A stretch of DNA of 64,000 nucleotides from J054 sp963850255. GTDB taxonomy: Bacteria > Pseudomonadota > Gammaproteobacteria > Steroidobacterales > GCA-2729495. Shown here piece by piece: positions 43,720 through 52,332 of the stretch. The notes beneath the pieces were generated by a model. That model saw only the letters and a list, made by a program, of their open reading frames with translations, was not told the DNA's origin and searched no databases. The stretch lies in NCBI GenBank assembly GCA_963850255.1, contig CAWKLL010000023.1, positions 30,075-94,074 of the forward strand, in the 5' to 3' direction. The translations under genes were made by a program, and so were the position numbers. Numbering within the stretch: position 1 is the first letter of the stretch; every line of letters starts with the position of its first letter.

Positions 43720-44514
43720 ATGAGCAGGATTGCCGTCTTAATACCGGTATTCAACCAGTCAGCTGCGATCATACGCACGCTGCATTCTGTAGACAGCCAG
43801 CAGGCTGACATGGAATTTTTTGTGGTTGACGATGGCAGCGTGCCGGCATTGGAAATCACTACTGCCGATTTCCAGCATCCTATTCATGTTATTCGCCTTG
43901 ATCAGAACCAGGGTTGCACCGTCGCTCGCAACCGTGCCTTGGCTGAAATCGATAAGACAAAGTTTGACTACGTCGCATTACAGGATGCCGGCGACACGGA
44001 TATCGGTGAACGCATGCGTCGACAGGCGGAGTTTCTCGACGCAAATCCGGATGTCGCCGTGGTCGGCGCGTGGGCCCAGTATGTCAATCTTGAAGGTCAG
44101 CCGCTTTACGTTCATAAAGCGCCTGTCACCCATGCGGAAATTCTGCAACGAATGCCCTTTGTGTCGGCATTCGCGCATCCGGCCAGTATGATTCGCCTGG
44201 AAAGTTTAATGGCTGTCGGTGGCTATGATGAGGCATATCCGATTGCCAGCGACTACGAACTCTTTTTCAGGCTTACAAAACGTTTTGCGGCGGCGAATCT
44301 CCCTGAGGTGATGATCAAGAAGGAAGATAATCCGACGAGTATCTCTCTGGGCAAGCGTCGTGCTTCCTTGCTTTATCGCTTGAAAGCCCAGCGCCAGCAT
44401 TTTTCCGCCACGTCATTGCGCGCTTACCTTGGATTGCTCTGGACCCTCGGTTTGTTGCTATTGCCCTATTCGGCTGTGGTCGCAGCCAAGCGTTACCGGG
44501 GCTACGCTCGCTAG
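43720..44514 (+). CDS. Glycosyltransferase family 2
   Basis: 264 residues from the ATG at 43720, with GGAG ten bases upstream. GT-A fold: AVLIPVFNQSAAIIRTLHSV, FFVVDDGSVPALE (VDDGS), GCTVARNRALAEID, DYVALQDAGDTDIG (second Asp pair), GGYDEAYPIASDYELFFRLT. C-terminal hydrophobic helix (LGLLWTLGLLLLPYSAVV) anchors it in the membrane. Adds a sugar to a surface glycan or glycolipid; no other polysaccharide genes nearby. Confidence 0.9.
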   Translation: MSRIAVLIPVFNQSAAIIRTLHSVDSQQADMEFFVVDDGSVPALEITTADFQHPIHVIRLDQNQGCTVARNRALAEIDKTKFDYVALQDAGDTDIGERMRRQAEFLDANPDVAVVGAWAQYVNLEGQPLYVHKAPVTHAEILQRMPFVSAFAHPASMIRLESLMAVGGYDEAYPIASDYELFFRLTKRFAAANLPEVMIKKEDNPTSISLGKRRASLLYRLKAQRQHFSATSLRAYLGLLWTLGLLLLPYSAVVAAKRYRGYAR

Positions 44515-44520
44515 GCGACT

Positions 44521-45663
44521 TTAGCCCGTTGCCTGCAGACGATCTGCTCCGGTACCTGGCTGCAACAGCACGGTTTTGTGTACCCAGTTTTTTACGTCTG
44601 TGCGATGTCCGGGGCAGGGTATGACGCGAATATGTGTGTCGGCGGTGGCGGCCACCGCGGCGACGTCGATCACGCCCTGTCGTTCGCCAAAGGCCAGTGT
44701 CATCTGTCGAACCTGCGCCACGGTGCGATCCGTTTCCACCAGTAGTTCTTCGCTGGTCGCTGCGGCTTGTATCGGCCGGCTTTCCTTTAGCACCACGTAA
44801 TCTTCGTCCATGACGGTGTCGCGGGTCATCTCGATCAGCATCTTGTGCTCATCGGCGCTGGCTGCGCGGACCGAGCTGCCATCAAGATTGCAGGTCTGCT
44901 CCTTGGGCATCAGCAGGATCATATGGATTTGCGTGTTGTGCTCATCAATGGGTGTGACATAGGCCGTCACAATCTGCGGCGGGTAGTCCGGCTGATAGTT
45001 GGTATTGCGCGAGACGCAGCCAACGACGTTGTATTCCATCATCAGGCCGGAACTTTCACCGAACTGGCCCTTGGCATCCCAGGCGGCATGCCACGACTTA
45101 AGATAGAGCTCGTTAACTTCATGGTCGACTATGGTTACGCCCTTCGGCAACCATTTGGCGAATTCATGGATGTAGTGGACGTGGCAAGGGTCGTTGTAGT
45201 TTTCAGCCATGCGGATGTAATTCACATCCTTCTTGCGACTGATTACACCCTTGTGCCAGGCGCCCGAATCCCACTCCGGCATGATCTCCGGTATGGACGG
45301 GCGTTGCTCCTCATCCTGGTCGCCGAGAAAAACAAACACCAGCCCATACTTTTCCTGAACCGGATAGGCAGGCACGCGAGCGCGGCGTGGCGGCTCCGTG
45401 GGTGTCTTGATACCAGCGGGGATAAGCTTGCAGTGTCCTTCGCCATCAAATTCCCAGCCGTGCTGGGGGCAGGCGATGCGCCCGTTGTGGCAGCTGCCAC
45501 CTGAGAGTGAGGCGCCGCGATGCACGCACAGGTCGCTGAGACAGCGAAGCGCGCCCTGATCATCACGAAACACAACAAAATTGGCGCCCAGCATGCGTAT
45601 CCGACGCGGTTGTTCGCCGACTTCTTCAGCAATGCAGGCTGCGTACCAGTTGTTAATAAACAT
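44521..45663 (-). CDS. Rieske-type ring-hydroxylating oxygenase (alpha subunit-like)
   Basis: 380 residues. Rieske 2Fe-2S cluster: CVHRGASL and CPQHGWEF (CxH...CxxH) near residues 46-68; catalytic domain with mononuclear iron ligands in AENYNDPCHVHYIHEF (D/H-x4-H type). SRKKDVNYIRMAENYN precedes it. VanA/PobA-like monooxygenase or phthalate-type. Starts ATG at 45663. No reductase or ferredoxin gene adjoins. Would hydroxylate or demethylate an aromatic or alicyclic substrate. Confidence 0.9.
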   Translation of the reverse strand: MFINNWYAACIAEEVGEQPRRIRMLGANFVVFRDDQGALRCLSDLCVHRGASLSGGSCHNGRIACPQHGWEFDGEGHCKLIPAGIKTPTEPPRRARVPAYPVQEKYGLVFVFLGDQDEEQRPSIPEIMPEWDSGAWHKGVISRKKDVNYIRMAENYNDPCHVHYIHEFAKWLPKGVTIVDHEVNELYLKSWHAAWDAKGQFGESSGLMMEYNVVGCVSRNTNYQPDYPPQIVTAYVTPIDEHNTQIHMILLMPKEQTCNLDGSSVRAASADEHKMLIEMTRDTVMDEDYVVLKESRPIQAAATSEELLVETDRTVAQVRQMTLAFGERQGVIDVAAVAATADTHIRVIPCPGHRTDVKNWVHKTVLLQPGTGADRLQATG

Positions 45664-45871
45664 CTTCTGCTCGTTGGCCGCGCCGATGGTTGATGTCGCT
45701 GGTGATTATAGAAGGCTTGCGGGTGCTCCGGCGGGGTCCGCGACTATCTGCTCCCGGTTGACCAATCGGTGGTCGTATAGCCGCTGAATGGGGCCGGCGG
45801 TAAACTCGTCACAAGAAGCCCCTTGGGCCGAACATATGGCGAGCTGTGCAGCCGCCCTGCGGAGAAAAGCG

Positions 45872-47026
45872 ATGAAGAATCCCCTGTCCATGTTGGTACT
45901 TGCGGCGCTGATTTTAGCCGGCTGCGATGCGGCCAATGACACCGCCTCGGAAACCCTGGCGGTTGAAGCAACCGCGCCTCAGGCTGTGGAAGAACCAATG
46001 CCGCAACTGGTGCTTCCCGACGGCAGTTATCCGACGGTACCGCTGGAAAAAGACACCGTGGTCGTCAAGGTGATTCAGAACGGTGTGGTCAACCTGCAGG
46101 AAGCAGAGAGTGTCGCTGCCGGCTTGACGACCAACCTGGCGACGATGGTTCGCCTGGCCAGGCAGGCCTGCAGCGAAGGCGCTAAACCTGACTTTCTGCT
46201 CTATAACGAATTTCCCCTGACAGGTTATTCCACCGGAACCCGCGACGAGAAACTCGAGTTCACCATCGAAATCCCCGGCGTAGAAACAGAACAGCTGGGT
46301 GCCGTGGCGCGCGAGTGCGATACGTATATTATTTTTGGCAGCTATGCCAAGGACGCAGAATGGCCCGGTCATATTCTCAGCGTGAATGCGGTGATCGGCC
46401 GCGATGGCAAGGTCCAGCAGAAATTCTGGAAGACCCGCAACATCAAACGTCTGACACCGGGTGCTGAAATCCCCACCACCACCATTGAAAGTGTCCGTGA
46501 CGATTATCGAGCGAGGTACGGCGTGGAAGCGGAGTTCCCGGTGATGCGCACCGAGTTCGGCAACATTGCCGTCAGCACGGTGCAGCTGGATCCCTTCGTG
46601 TTCGCGGCCTTTGCCATGCGCGGTGTCGAAATCATGTTCCGCACTGCCACCCTGTTTTCACCCATCGACGTCAAGGCCACAGCCTGGTACCACAATGTTT
46701 ACTCGGCGATGTGCAATATCACGTTTCCCGCTGACAGTGAGGCTGCCCAGTTCGGTGGCGGCTCACTGATCGTGGATCCGCGCGGCCGCGTATTGGCGGA
46801 AGACCCGAGTAATAATGAAGGCATTATTTCTGCCGAAATTCCGATTGCCGAATTTCGCGCTAATCGACGCATTCCGCGTTACCCGCTGGAGGTCGTTGCG
46901 CCGGTGTTCGAACAGTATCAACAAGAAATTCCACTCAATCATATGGATATCCCGCCGGCAGAGATGCCGCAGACCCGTGAGCAAATGAGTGACTGGCTGG
47001 ATCAGAAAAGTCGTTGGTTGAACTGA
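45872..47026 (+). CDS. Nitrilase-superfamily lipoprotein lacking the catalytic Cys
   Basis: 384 residues from the ATG at 45872 (GGAG upstream). Lipobox ILAGC (Cys18) gives a periplasm-facing lipoprotein. The nitrilase triad positions are Glu113 (YNEFPLTG), Lys187 (KFWKTRN), and a Cys that is replaced: AVSTVQLDPFVF has Gln238 where ICYD is standard. AMRGVEIMFRTATLF follows. Without Cys it is unlikely to hydrolyse nitriles or amides by normal chemistry. Vanin/biotinidase-like extracellular members show that export itself is not unusual. Divergent from the Rieske gene. Confidence 0.85.
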   Translation: MKNPLSMLVLAALILAGCDAANDTASETLAVEATAPQAVEEPMPQLVLPDGSYPTVPLEKDTVVVKVIQNGVVNLQEAESVAAGLTTNLATMVRLARQACSEGAKPDFLLYNEFPLTGYSTGTRDEKLEFTIEIPGVETEQLGAVARECDTYIIFGSYAKDAEWPGHILSVNAVIGRDGKVQQKFWKTRNIKRLTPGAEIPTTTIESVRDDYRARYGVEAEFPVMRTEFGNIAVSTVQLDPFVFAAFAMRGVEIMFRTATLFSPIDVKATAWYHNVYSAMCNITFPADSEAAQFGGGSLIVDPRGRVLAEDPSNNEGIISAEIPIAEFRANRRIPRYPLEVVAPVFEQYQQEIPLNHMDIPPAEMPQTREQMSDWLDQKSRWLN

Positions 47027-47036
47027 GCGGTTTGCC

Positions 47037-48230
47037 TTAAAAGGCGGCGACGCCGGTCATCTCCTTGCCGACAACCAGTTGATGAATGGATTCCGTGCCT
47101 TCGTAGGTGATTACGCTTTCCAGATTCAACAGGTGGCGAATGGCGACGTGATCCAGGCTGATACCGGCACCGCCGAGCAGGTCACGGCAGTCGCGGGCGA
47201 TATCCAGTGCCATACGCACATTGTTCCACTTGACCAGTGAAATCTGCGCCGGATCCAGCTGGCCCTGATCTTTCAATTGCGCCAGGCGCAGTGCTTGCAG
47301 GCGCGCGCCAGACAGTCGACGGGTCATGTCGGCCAATCGCGACTGCACCAATTGCGTGTGCGTCAGGGGTCGACCGAACAGTTCTCGCTCGCCGGCGTAG
47401 GTCAGGGCCTCGGCCAGGCAGGCCTGGGCTGCGCCCAGCGGGCCCCAGCAAATTCCGTAGCGCGCCTGGTTCAGGCAACTCAGCGGGCCGCGCATACTGC
47501 TCACTTCCGGCAGGACGCTGTCTGCGGGTAAGCGCACCTGATCAAGAAACAGGGCCGAGGTGACCGAGGCGCGCAGCGACATCTTGTGCTGGATTCGTTC
47601 GCTGCTAAACCCGGGTGTATCTTTCTCTACCAGGAATCCCTGCACGCCGTCTTCCGTGCGCGCCCAGATCACCGCAACGTCAGCGATGCTGCCATTGGTG
47701 ATCCACATCTTGCTGCCGTTGATCAACCAGTCAGTGCCATCGCGCCGTGCCCGGGTCTTCAGGTTGGACGGATCCGAGCCGCCCTGGGACTCGGTGAGTC
47801 CGAAGCAGCCCAGGGCTTCGCCCCGGGCCATGGCCGGCAGCCAACGTTGTTTTTGTTGCTCCGATCCAAAGCTGTGAATGGCATACATCACCAGGCTGCT
47901 TTGCACCGACACCAGGCTGCGTAAGGCACTGTCGCCGCGTTCCATTTCCTGGCAGATCAGGCCGTAACAAACCGCGTTCAGCCCGGCACAGCCATAGCCT
48001 TCGAGATTGCTGCCGAACATTCCCAGTTCTGCCATGGCCGGAACCAGCTCGGCGGGAAATCGGCCCTGCTCGAAACAGTCGGCGATAATGGGTAGCGCCT
48101 GTTCATCGACAAAACGGGCCACGCTGTCCTGTACCTGTTGCTCCTGCTCAGAGAACAGGCTGCGGGAATCGAGAAAATCGAACGGATCAGGCATGGTTTT
48201 GGTGTCAGGTCTGGTTGCGGCGATGCTCAT
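47037..48230 (-). CDS. Acyl-CoA dehydrogenase, glutaryl-CoA dehydrogenase-like
   Basis: About 397 residues. PFDFLDSRSLFSEQEQQVQ start, MERGDSALRSLVSVQSSLVM, GCFGLTESQGGSDPSNLKT (FAD), QHKMSLRASVTSALFLDQV, and VITYEGTESIHQLVVGKEMTG with the catalytic Glu in Y-E-G-T. Closest in layout to glutaryl-CoA dehydrogenase, which also decarboxylates; that specific substrate is inferred. Start could be GTG 48233, ATG 48230 or ATG 48194. Confidence 0.88.
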   Translation of the reverse strand: MSIAATRPDTKTMPDPFDFLDSRSLFSEQEQQVQDSVARFVDEQALPIIADCFEQGRFPAELVPAMAELGMFGSNLEGYGCAGLNAVCYGLICQEMERGDSALRSLVSVQSSLVMYAIHSFGSEQQKQRWLPAMARGEALGCFGLTESQGGSDPSNLKTRARRDGTDWLINGSKMWITNGSIADVAVIWARTEDGVQGFLVEKDTPGFSSERIQHKMSLRASVTSALFLDQVRLPADSVLPEVSSMRGPLSCLNQARYGICWGPLGAAQACLAEALTYAGERELFGRPLTHTQLVQSRLADMTRRLSGARLQALRLAQLKDQGQLDPAQISLVKWNNVRMALDIARDCRDLLGGAGISLDHVAIRHLLNLESVITYEGTESIHQLVVGKEMTGVAAF

Positions 48231-48302
48231 CACTTTGCCAGATGCTTGCCGGAACCGGTAGCGTCGATCGCCTTATCCTGAGTTTGCAGGGAGAATAGGG
48301 CC

Positions 48303-48671
48303 GTGACGGATGAAAAACGACAGGATCGGCCACGCCCGACCGAGCTCAAGCTATCGGCTGACCGACGTTTGCTGACAGTCAGTTTCGAGGATGGCGAGGC
48401 CTTCGCTATGAGCAGTGAGTTTCTGCGCGTTCATTCGCCTTCAGCTGAGGTTCGCGGCCACGGCGGGGGCGGCACGCTGCCCCTTAACAAGCAGGCCGTT
48501 GCTATCCAGGAAATTGTACCTATCGGCAATTACGCAGTTCGGCTGGTGTTCGATGATGGCCACAACTCGGGGCTGTATACCTGGTCATGGCTAAATGAGA
48601 TTGGCCGCAATCAGCCCGATTTATGGCGTCAGTACCTGGCCAAGACTGTTGCGACAGACGACGAGTCTTGA
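48303..48671 (+). CDS. DUF971 protein
   Basis: 122 residues. PTELKLSADRRLLTVSFEDG, SPSAEVRGHGGG, IVPIGNYAVRLVFDDGHNSG, YTWSWLNEIG are DUF971 marks, the Zn/Fe-binding-like N-terminal domain of gamma-butyrobetaine hydroxylase, free-standing in bacteria and often adjacent to mrp, as here (convergent, 12 bases apart). The GTG start at 48303 has GGGAG and AGGG upstream. Possible role in iron-sulfur metabolism. Confidence 0.88.
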   Translation: MTDEKRQDRPRPTELKLSADRRLLTVSFEDGEAFAMSSEFLRVHSPSAEVRGHGGGGTLPLNKQAVAIQEIVPIGNYAVRLVFDDGHNSGLYTWSWLNEIGRNQPDLWRQYLAKTVATDDES

Positions 48672-48683
48672 CCCGCCAGGCGT

Positions 48684-49772
48684 TCAGGCACCTTCAATAG
48701 TGATTTTCGGAAACGCATGGGAATAATCGCGACTGGAGATGGCCAGCCGCGCCGCCGTGCGGCGTGCGATATCGCGATAGGCTGAGGTTATCGGGCTATC
48801 GGGTTCGGCGATAACCGTTGGTTTGCCGCCGTCTGCCTGTTCGCGAATGCGTAGATCCAGTGGCAGTGAACCGAGCAACGGCACTGCGTATTGTGCGGCG
48901 ATGCTCTCGCCACCGCCGCTGCCGAAAACGGGCTCTTCATGGCCACAGTTTGAGCAGATATGCGTGCTCATGTTTTCGACGATCCCGAGTATCGATACAC
49001 CGACTTTCTGAAACATCTTCAGGCCTTTACGCGCATCCAGCAGGGCAATGTCCTGCGGTGTCGTTACGATTACAGCGCCACTCACCGGCACGCGCTGGGA
49101 CAGAGTCAGCTGAATGTCGCCGGTGCCCGGTGGCATGTCGACGATCAGGTAGTCCAGATCTTCCCAGCGGGTTTCCGTAATCAGTTGATTCAGCGCCGAC
49201 GTGGCCATGGGTCCGCGCCAGACCATCGGCTGTTCCTCATCGACCAGAAATCCCGCGGACATGCACTGCAGGCCATAGGCGCGCATCGGCAGCATGGTTT
49301 TCCCATCGGGTGATTCTGGCTGCTGTCCCTGCAGTCCGAGCATGCGCGGCTGGCTGGGGCCATAGATATCGGCATCCAGCAGGCCCACTCGGGCGCCCTC
49401 GGCAATCAGCGCCAGCGCCAGGTTGACCGCCGTGGTGGATTTCCCGACCCCGCCTTTTCCGGAAGCCACGGCGATCACATTGCGAATGTTTTTCAGCGGC
49501 TGCAAGTTGCTTTGCACGGCATGCGATTGAATCCGCCAGCCGATATCGATCTCTACGTTGGTGACATCGTCCAGTGCGGTCAGACAGCGGGTGATCTGTT
49601 CGCGCAGTTGCTCGGTATGACCAGCGGCCGGAAAACCCAGCTCGACGCGCAAACTGACCCGTCCGTCGTGAAAGGCCAGATCATGAATCACGCCGGCGCT
49701 GACCAGGTCCTGTTCCAGGTAAGGGTCTATATAGTCGCGCAGCGCGCCTTGCAGTTGCTGTTGATCGCTCAT
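48684..49772 (-). CDS. apbC: Iron-sulfur cluster carrier ATPase Mrp/ApbC
   Basis: 362 residues. N-terminal MIP18-like domain, then P-loop NBP35/Mrp ATPase: VIAVASGKGGVGKSTTAVNL (deviant Walker A), LDADIYGPSQPRMLG, DLDYLIVDMPPGTGDIQL (Walker B), HICSNCGHEEPVFG with the CxxC that bridges an Fe-S cluster between subunits. Carries and transfers [4Fe-4S] clusters. DUF1244 gene lies 6 bases upstream on the same strand. Confidence 0.95.
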   Translation of the reverse strand: MSDQQQLQGALRDYIDPYLEQDLVSAGVIHDLAFHDGRVSLRVELGFPAAGHTEQLREQITRCLTALDDVTNVEIDIGWRIQSHAVQSNLQPLKNIRNVIAVASGKGGVGKSTTAVNLALALIAEGARVGLLDADIYGPSQPRMLGLQGQQPESPDGKTMLPMRAYGLQCMSAGFLVDEEQPMVWRGPMATSALNQLITETRWEDLDYLIVDMPPGTGDIQLTLSQRVPVSGAVIVTTPQDIALLDARKGLKMFQKVGVSILGIVENMSTHICSNCGHEEPVFGSGGGESIAAQYAVPLLGSLPLDLRIREQADGGKPTVIAEPDSPITSAYRDIARRTAARLAISSRDYSHAFPKITIEGA

Positions 49773-49778
49773 GAGTTC

Positions 49779-50024
49779 TCAGCGTTGATAGCGACTTTTC
49801 CATTCGCTATAGGGCATGCCGTAAACCCGTTCGCGAGCCTGATCGTAGTCCAGATCTTCACCCTCAGCCTCTGCAGCGGCCAGATACCATTTAGATAGGC
49901 AATTGCGACAAAAACCAGCCAATTCCATCAGCTGGATATTTTGTACGTCCTTGTGCGTATCCAGATGCTCGAGCAAGCGACGAAAAGCTGCCGCATCCAG
50001 TCGATCCTGGGTTGAGGCTTCCAT
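49779..50024 (-). CDS. DUF1244 family protein
   Basis: 81 residues. FRRLLEHLDTHKDVQNIQLM, LAGFCRNCLSKWYLAAAE, YGMPYSEWKSRYQ match DUF1244 closely, a small conserved protein of alpha- and gammaproteobacteria with CxxC. Ends 6 bases before mrp, suggesting a shared operon. Confidence 0.92.
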   Translation of the reverse strand: MEASTQDRLDAAAFRRLLEHLDTHKDVQNIQLMELAGFCRNCLSKWYLAAAEAEGEDLDYDQARERVYGMPYSEWKSRYQR

Positions 50025-50087
50025 GCAGAGTACTCCTGGTCGGTGGTCGGCCGCAGATTATAGGCTGCTGCCGCTTGGTCGGCGCCG

Positions 50088-51041
50088 TCACTTTCCGATA
50101 GACGCGGCGGCCCTGGCGGGGCGGGCCGGTTTCTGGGCAGCAACGGCCTGGTTGCGCACCTTCTCCAGCAGCTGTTGCGCCGGCGGCGAGATCGGTCGTT
50201 TGCGCGGATAGATCAGGCTGGCGTTGCGTCGGATCGTGGGCCGCTTGATCCGCAGCTGTGCGAGTGTCTGCGGCTGGCGTGAAAGTTCCGGTGCCACCAG
50301 CGCCGGCGCCACCATCATCAGCAGGTCGTTTTGCATCAACAGCTGCATGCCCAGCCGGTAGGCGTCGCTGCCGATCAGCCGGGTCGGTGGTTCCAGGTCT
50401 TCTGCCGCAAAAGCTTCGACGATCGCTTCGAGATCGCTGGGTCGCGAATAGGGGACCAGCCAGGGATAGCCTTGCAGATCGGCCAGGCGCAGGCGACGCT
50501 TTTTAGTGAGTGGGTGATTAACGCGACAGACCACGATATCGTCAGACGCATAGATCTGCTCCCGCTCGAAGTCCGGATCAAGCTCGAAGGCACTGACACC
50601 GGCGGCAATAAAGTCAAACTCGCCGTCATAGAGTCGATGGCACAGCTGATCTGAATAGCCTTCCACCAGGTTGACGCGTACGTGCGGCTGGTGTGCCTGC
50701 AGTTCGCCCACAGCTGCCGCGATAATGTCGCCGGCAAAGGCTTCGCCGACGCCGATGGTGATGGTGCCGCGCTTGCCCTCGCTGATGCTGCGCAGCTCTT
50801 CCTGCGCACGCCGGTCCGCCGCAATCTGCGCACGCGCGTGCGGGACGAGTGCGTCGCCACAAACCGTCGCACGCGTGACGCCTCCCGGACTGCGATCGAA
50901 CAACCTGACGCCGAGTGCCTCTTCCAGGTTCGACAGGCTGGCGCTCAATGCCTGCTGCGTCAGGCCAAGGATCTTGGCTGCATGGGCGAGACTGCCGTGG
51001 TCATAGACGGCGAGGAAGCGTTCTAGCTGGCGAAGTTCCAT
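50088..51041 (-). CDS. LysR-type transcriptional regulator
   Basis: 317 residues: LERFLAVYDHGSLAHAAKIL, LTQQALSASLSNLEEALGVR (winged helix), then substrate-binding domain (TITIGVGEAFAGDIIAAAVG, ELQAHQPHVRVNLVEGY). Lies downstream of the SDR and HapK-like genes on the same strand, 19 bases after the SDR, so it may be cotranscribed and control the methyltransferase divergent from HapK. Confidence 0.9.
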   Translation of the reverse strand: MELRQLERFLAVYDHGSLAHAAKILGLTQQALSASLSNLEEALGVRLFDRSPGGVTRATVCGDALVPHARAQIAADRRAQEELRSISEGKRGTITIGVGEAFAGDIIAAAVGELQAHQPHVRVNLVEGYSDQLCHRLYDGEFDFIAAGVSAFELDPDFEREQIYASDDIVVCRVNHPLTKKRRLRLADLQGYPWLVPYSRPSDLEAIVEAFAAEDLEPPTRLIGSDAYRLGMQLLMQNDLLMMVAPALVAPELSRQPQTLAQLRIKRPTIRRNASLIYPRKRPISPPAQQLLEKVRNQAVAAQKPARPARAAASIGK

Positions 51042-51060
51042 GGATTTGACCCCGCTGGGC

Positions 51061-51891
51061 TCAGTGCATTTCTTCGCCGCCGCTCACGTTCATGGCCTCA
51101 CCGGTGATGTACTGCGCATCATCGCTGGCCAGGAACGCCACTGCGGCCGCGGTGTCCTCGGGCAGGCCCGGCCGTCCCAAGGGAATGCGCGCGCGCATGG
51201 CGGCCATGAACTCTTCCATGGTTTGGCCGCGCAGTTTCGAGTAATAGGCATTCTGCTTTGCGCCGAGGTCGGTGGTGACATGGTTAGGGCACACGGCATT
51301 GACGGTAATTCCGTGCTCGGCGAGCTCGACAGCGTTGGAGCGGGTCAGGCCGACCAGACCGTGCTTGGTCGCGACATAGGCGGCAAGGTGCGCAAAGCCG
51401 GACTTTGCAGCCTGGCTGGCAATGTTGATCACCCGTCCGCCATTGCCGCCCGCGATCATATGGCGTGCGGCGTGCTGGGTGCACAGGAACGCACCGGTCA
51501 GGTTCACGTCCATTACCAGCTGCCATTCCTCCAGCGTCACTTCCTGGAAACCGCGCATCAGGTAGCCGACGCCGGCGTTGTTGACCATGATGTCGAGGCG
51601 GCCGAAGGCTTCGACAGTGTTGTCGCAGAGCGCACGCACGTCGTCTTCCTTGCGCACGTCGCAGGGCACGATCAGGCATTCGGCGCCCAGCGCGCGAATT
51701 TCTGCCGCGACCGCCTCCATTTCCTCCGTTGCGCCGATATCGCCGCTGTCGAGGAGCTTGTCCGGGTTGCCCAGGTCGGTGACCACGATGTTGCAGCCCT
51801 CGCGCGCCAGCCGGCGCAGGATCTCGGCGCCGAGTCCGCGCTGTCGGCCGGATCCGGTGCAGACGGCGACTTTGCCCTTCAGGTTCCGCAT
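51061..51891 (-). CDS. Short-chain dehydrogenase/reductase
   Basis: 276 residues. VAVCTGSGRQRGLGAEILRR with an extended glycine loop, NNAGVGYLM, RVINIASQAAKSGFAHLAAY VATKHG-type Ser and Tyr-x3-Lys (YVATKHGLVGL), VNAVCPNHVTTD, ITGEAMNVSGGEEMH. Alcohol/ketone oxidoreductase. Next to the HapK-like gene by one base, the same operon. Confidence 0.88.
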   Translation of the reverse strand: MRNLKGKVAVCTGSGRQRGLGAEILRRLAREGCNIVVTDLGNPDKLLDSGDIGATEEMEAVAAEIRALGAECLIVPCDVRKEDDVRALCDNTVEAFGRLDIMVNNAGVGYLMRGFQEVTLEEWQLVMDVNLTGAFLCTQHAARHMIAGGNGGRVINIASQAAKSGFAHLAAYVATKHGLVGLTRSNAVELAEHGITVNAVCPNHVTTDLGAKQNAYYSKLRGQTMEEFMAAMRARIPLGRPGLPEDTAAAVAFLASDDAQYITGEAMNVSGGEEMH

Positions 51892-51892
51892 G

Positions 51893-52213
51893 TCAGGCCT
51901 CCTGGTCGATGGATTCAGTCAGCATGAAAGTCGGGCGGTCAGCGAATTCGCGGAACTCGCCCGCCACCTTCGCCATCACATCGGTCCCGACGTCAGCTAC
52001 GAATACTTTCATATCCGTAACTTCGAGGATTTCAACGTACTGATAAGGCGCTTCGGAGTCGCTGCCGAGCAGGCCCTGGCTGCGATATACCTCAAAACTC
52101 GCGATGGACGGGAGCTTTCTGACAACGGGTAGATCGGTGGTTTTTGCCCAATTTTCATAGACTTGGCGGTCGGCACCGGGTTTGAGATTAAAGAGGACGA
52201 TGATCGTGGCCAT
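51893..52213 (-). CDS. REDY-like protein (HapK family)
   Basis: 106 residues from the ATG at 52213 (AGGG upstream). MATIIVLFNLKPGADRQVYE, LPVVRKLPSIASFEVYRSQG, YQYVEILEVTDMKVF, PTFMLTESID match REDY-like/HapK proteins, small ABM-fold proteins named from prodiginine clusters but common in catabolic clusters. Role unknown; precedes the SDR by 1 base in the same operon. Confidence 0.78.
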   Translation of the reverse strand: MATIIVLFNLKPGADRQVYENWAKTTDLPVVRKLPSIASFEVYRSQGLLGSDSEAPYQYVEILEVTDMKVFVADVGTDVMAKVAGEFREFADRPTFMLTESIDQEA

Positions 52214-52332
52214 GATTTTCCCTGATGGTTTGTTCTGCAAAAACGGATATACAAAAAAAGTTGGTGTTTGACAACATAAACTAAATATTAGATGGTATTC
52301 AACCCCGCCCCGAAAAACACCAGGAGGGCCAG

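Noticed and set aside
52262..52322. TGGTGTTT/AAACACCA inverted pair before the second methyltransferase
   Set aside because: Eight-base arms 45 bases apart, sequence unrelated to the repeats at the first locus; not enough to call an operator.
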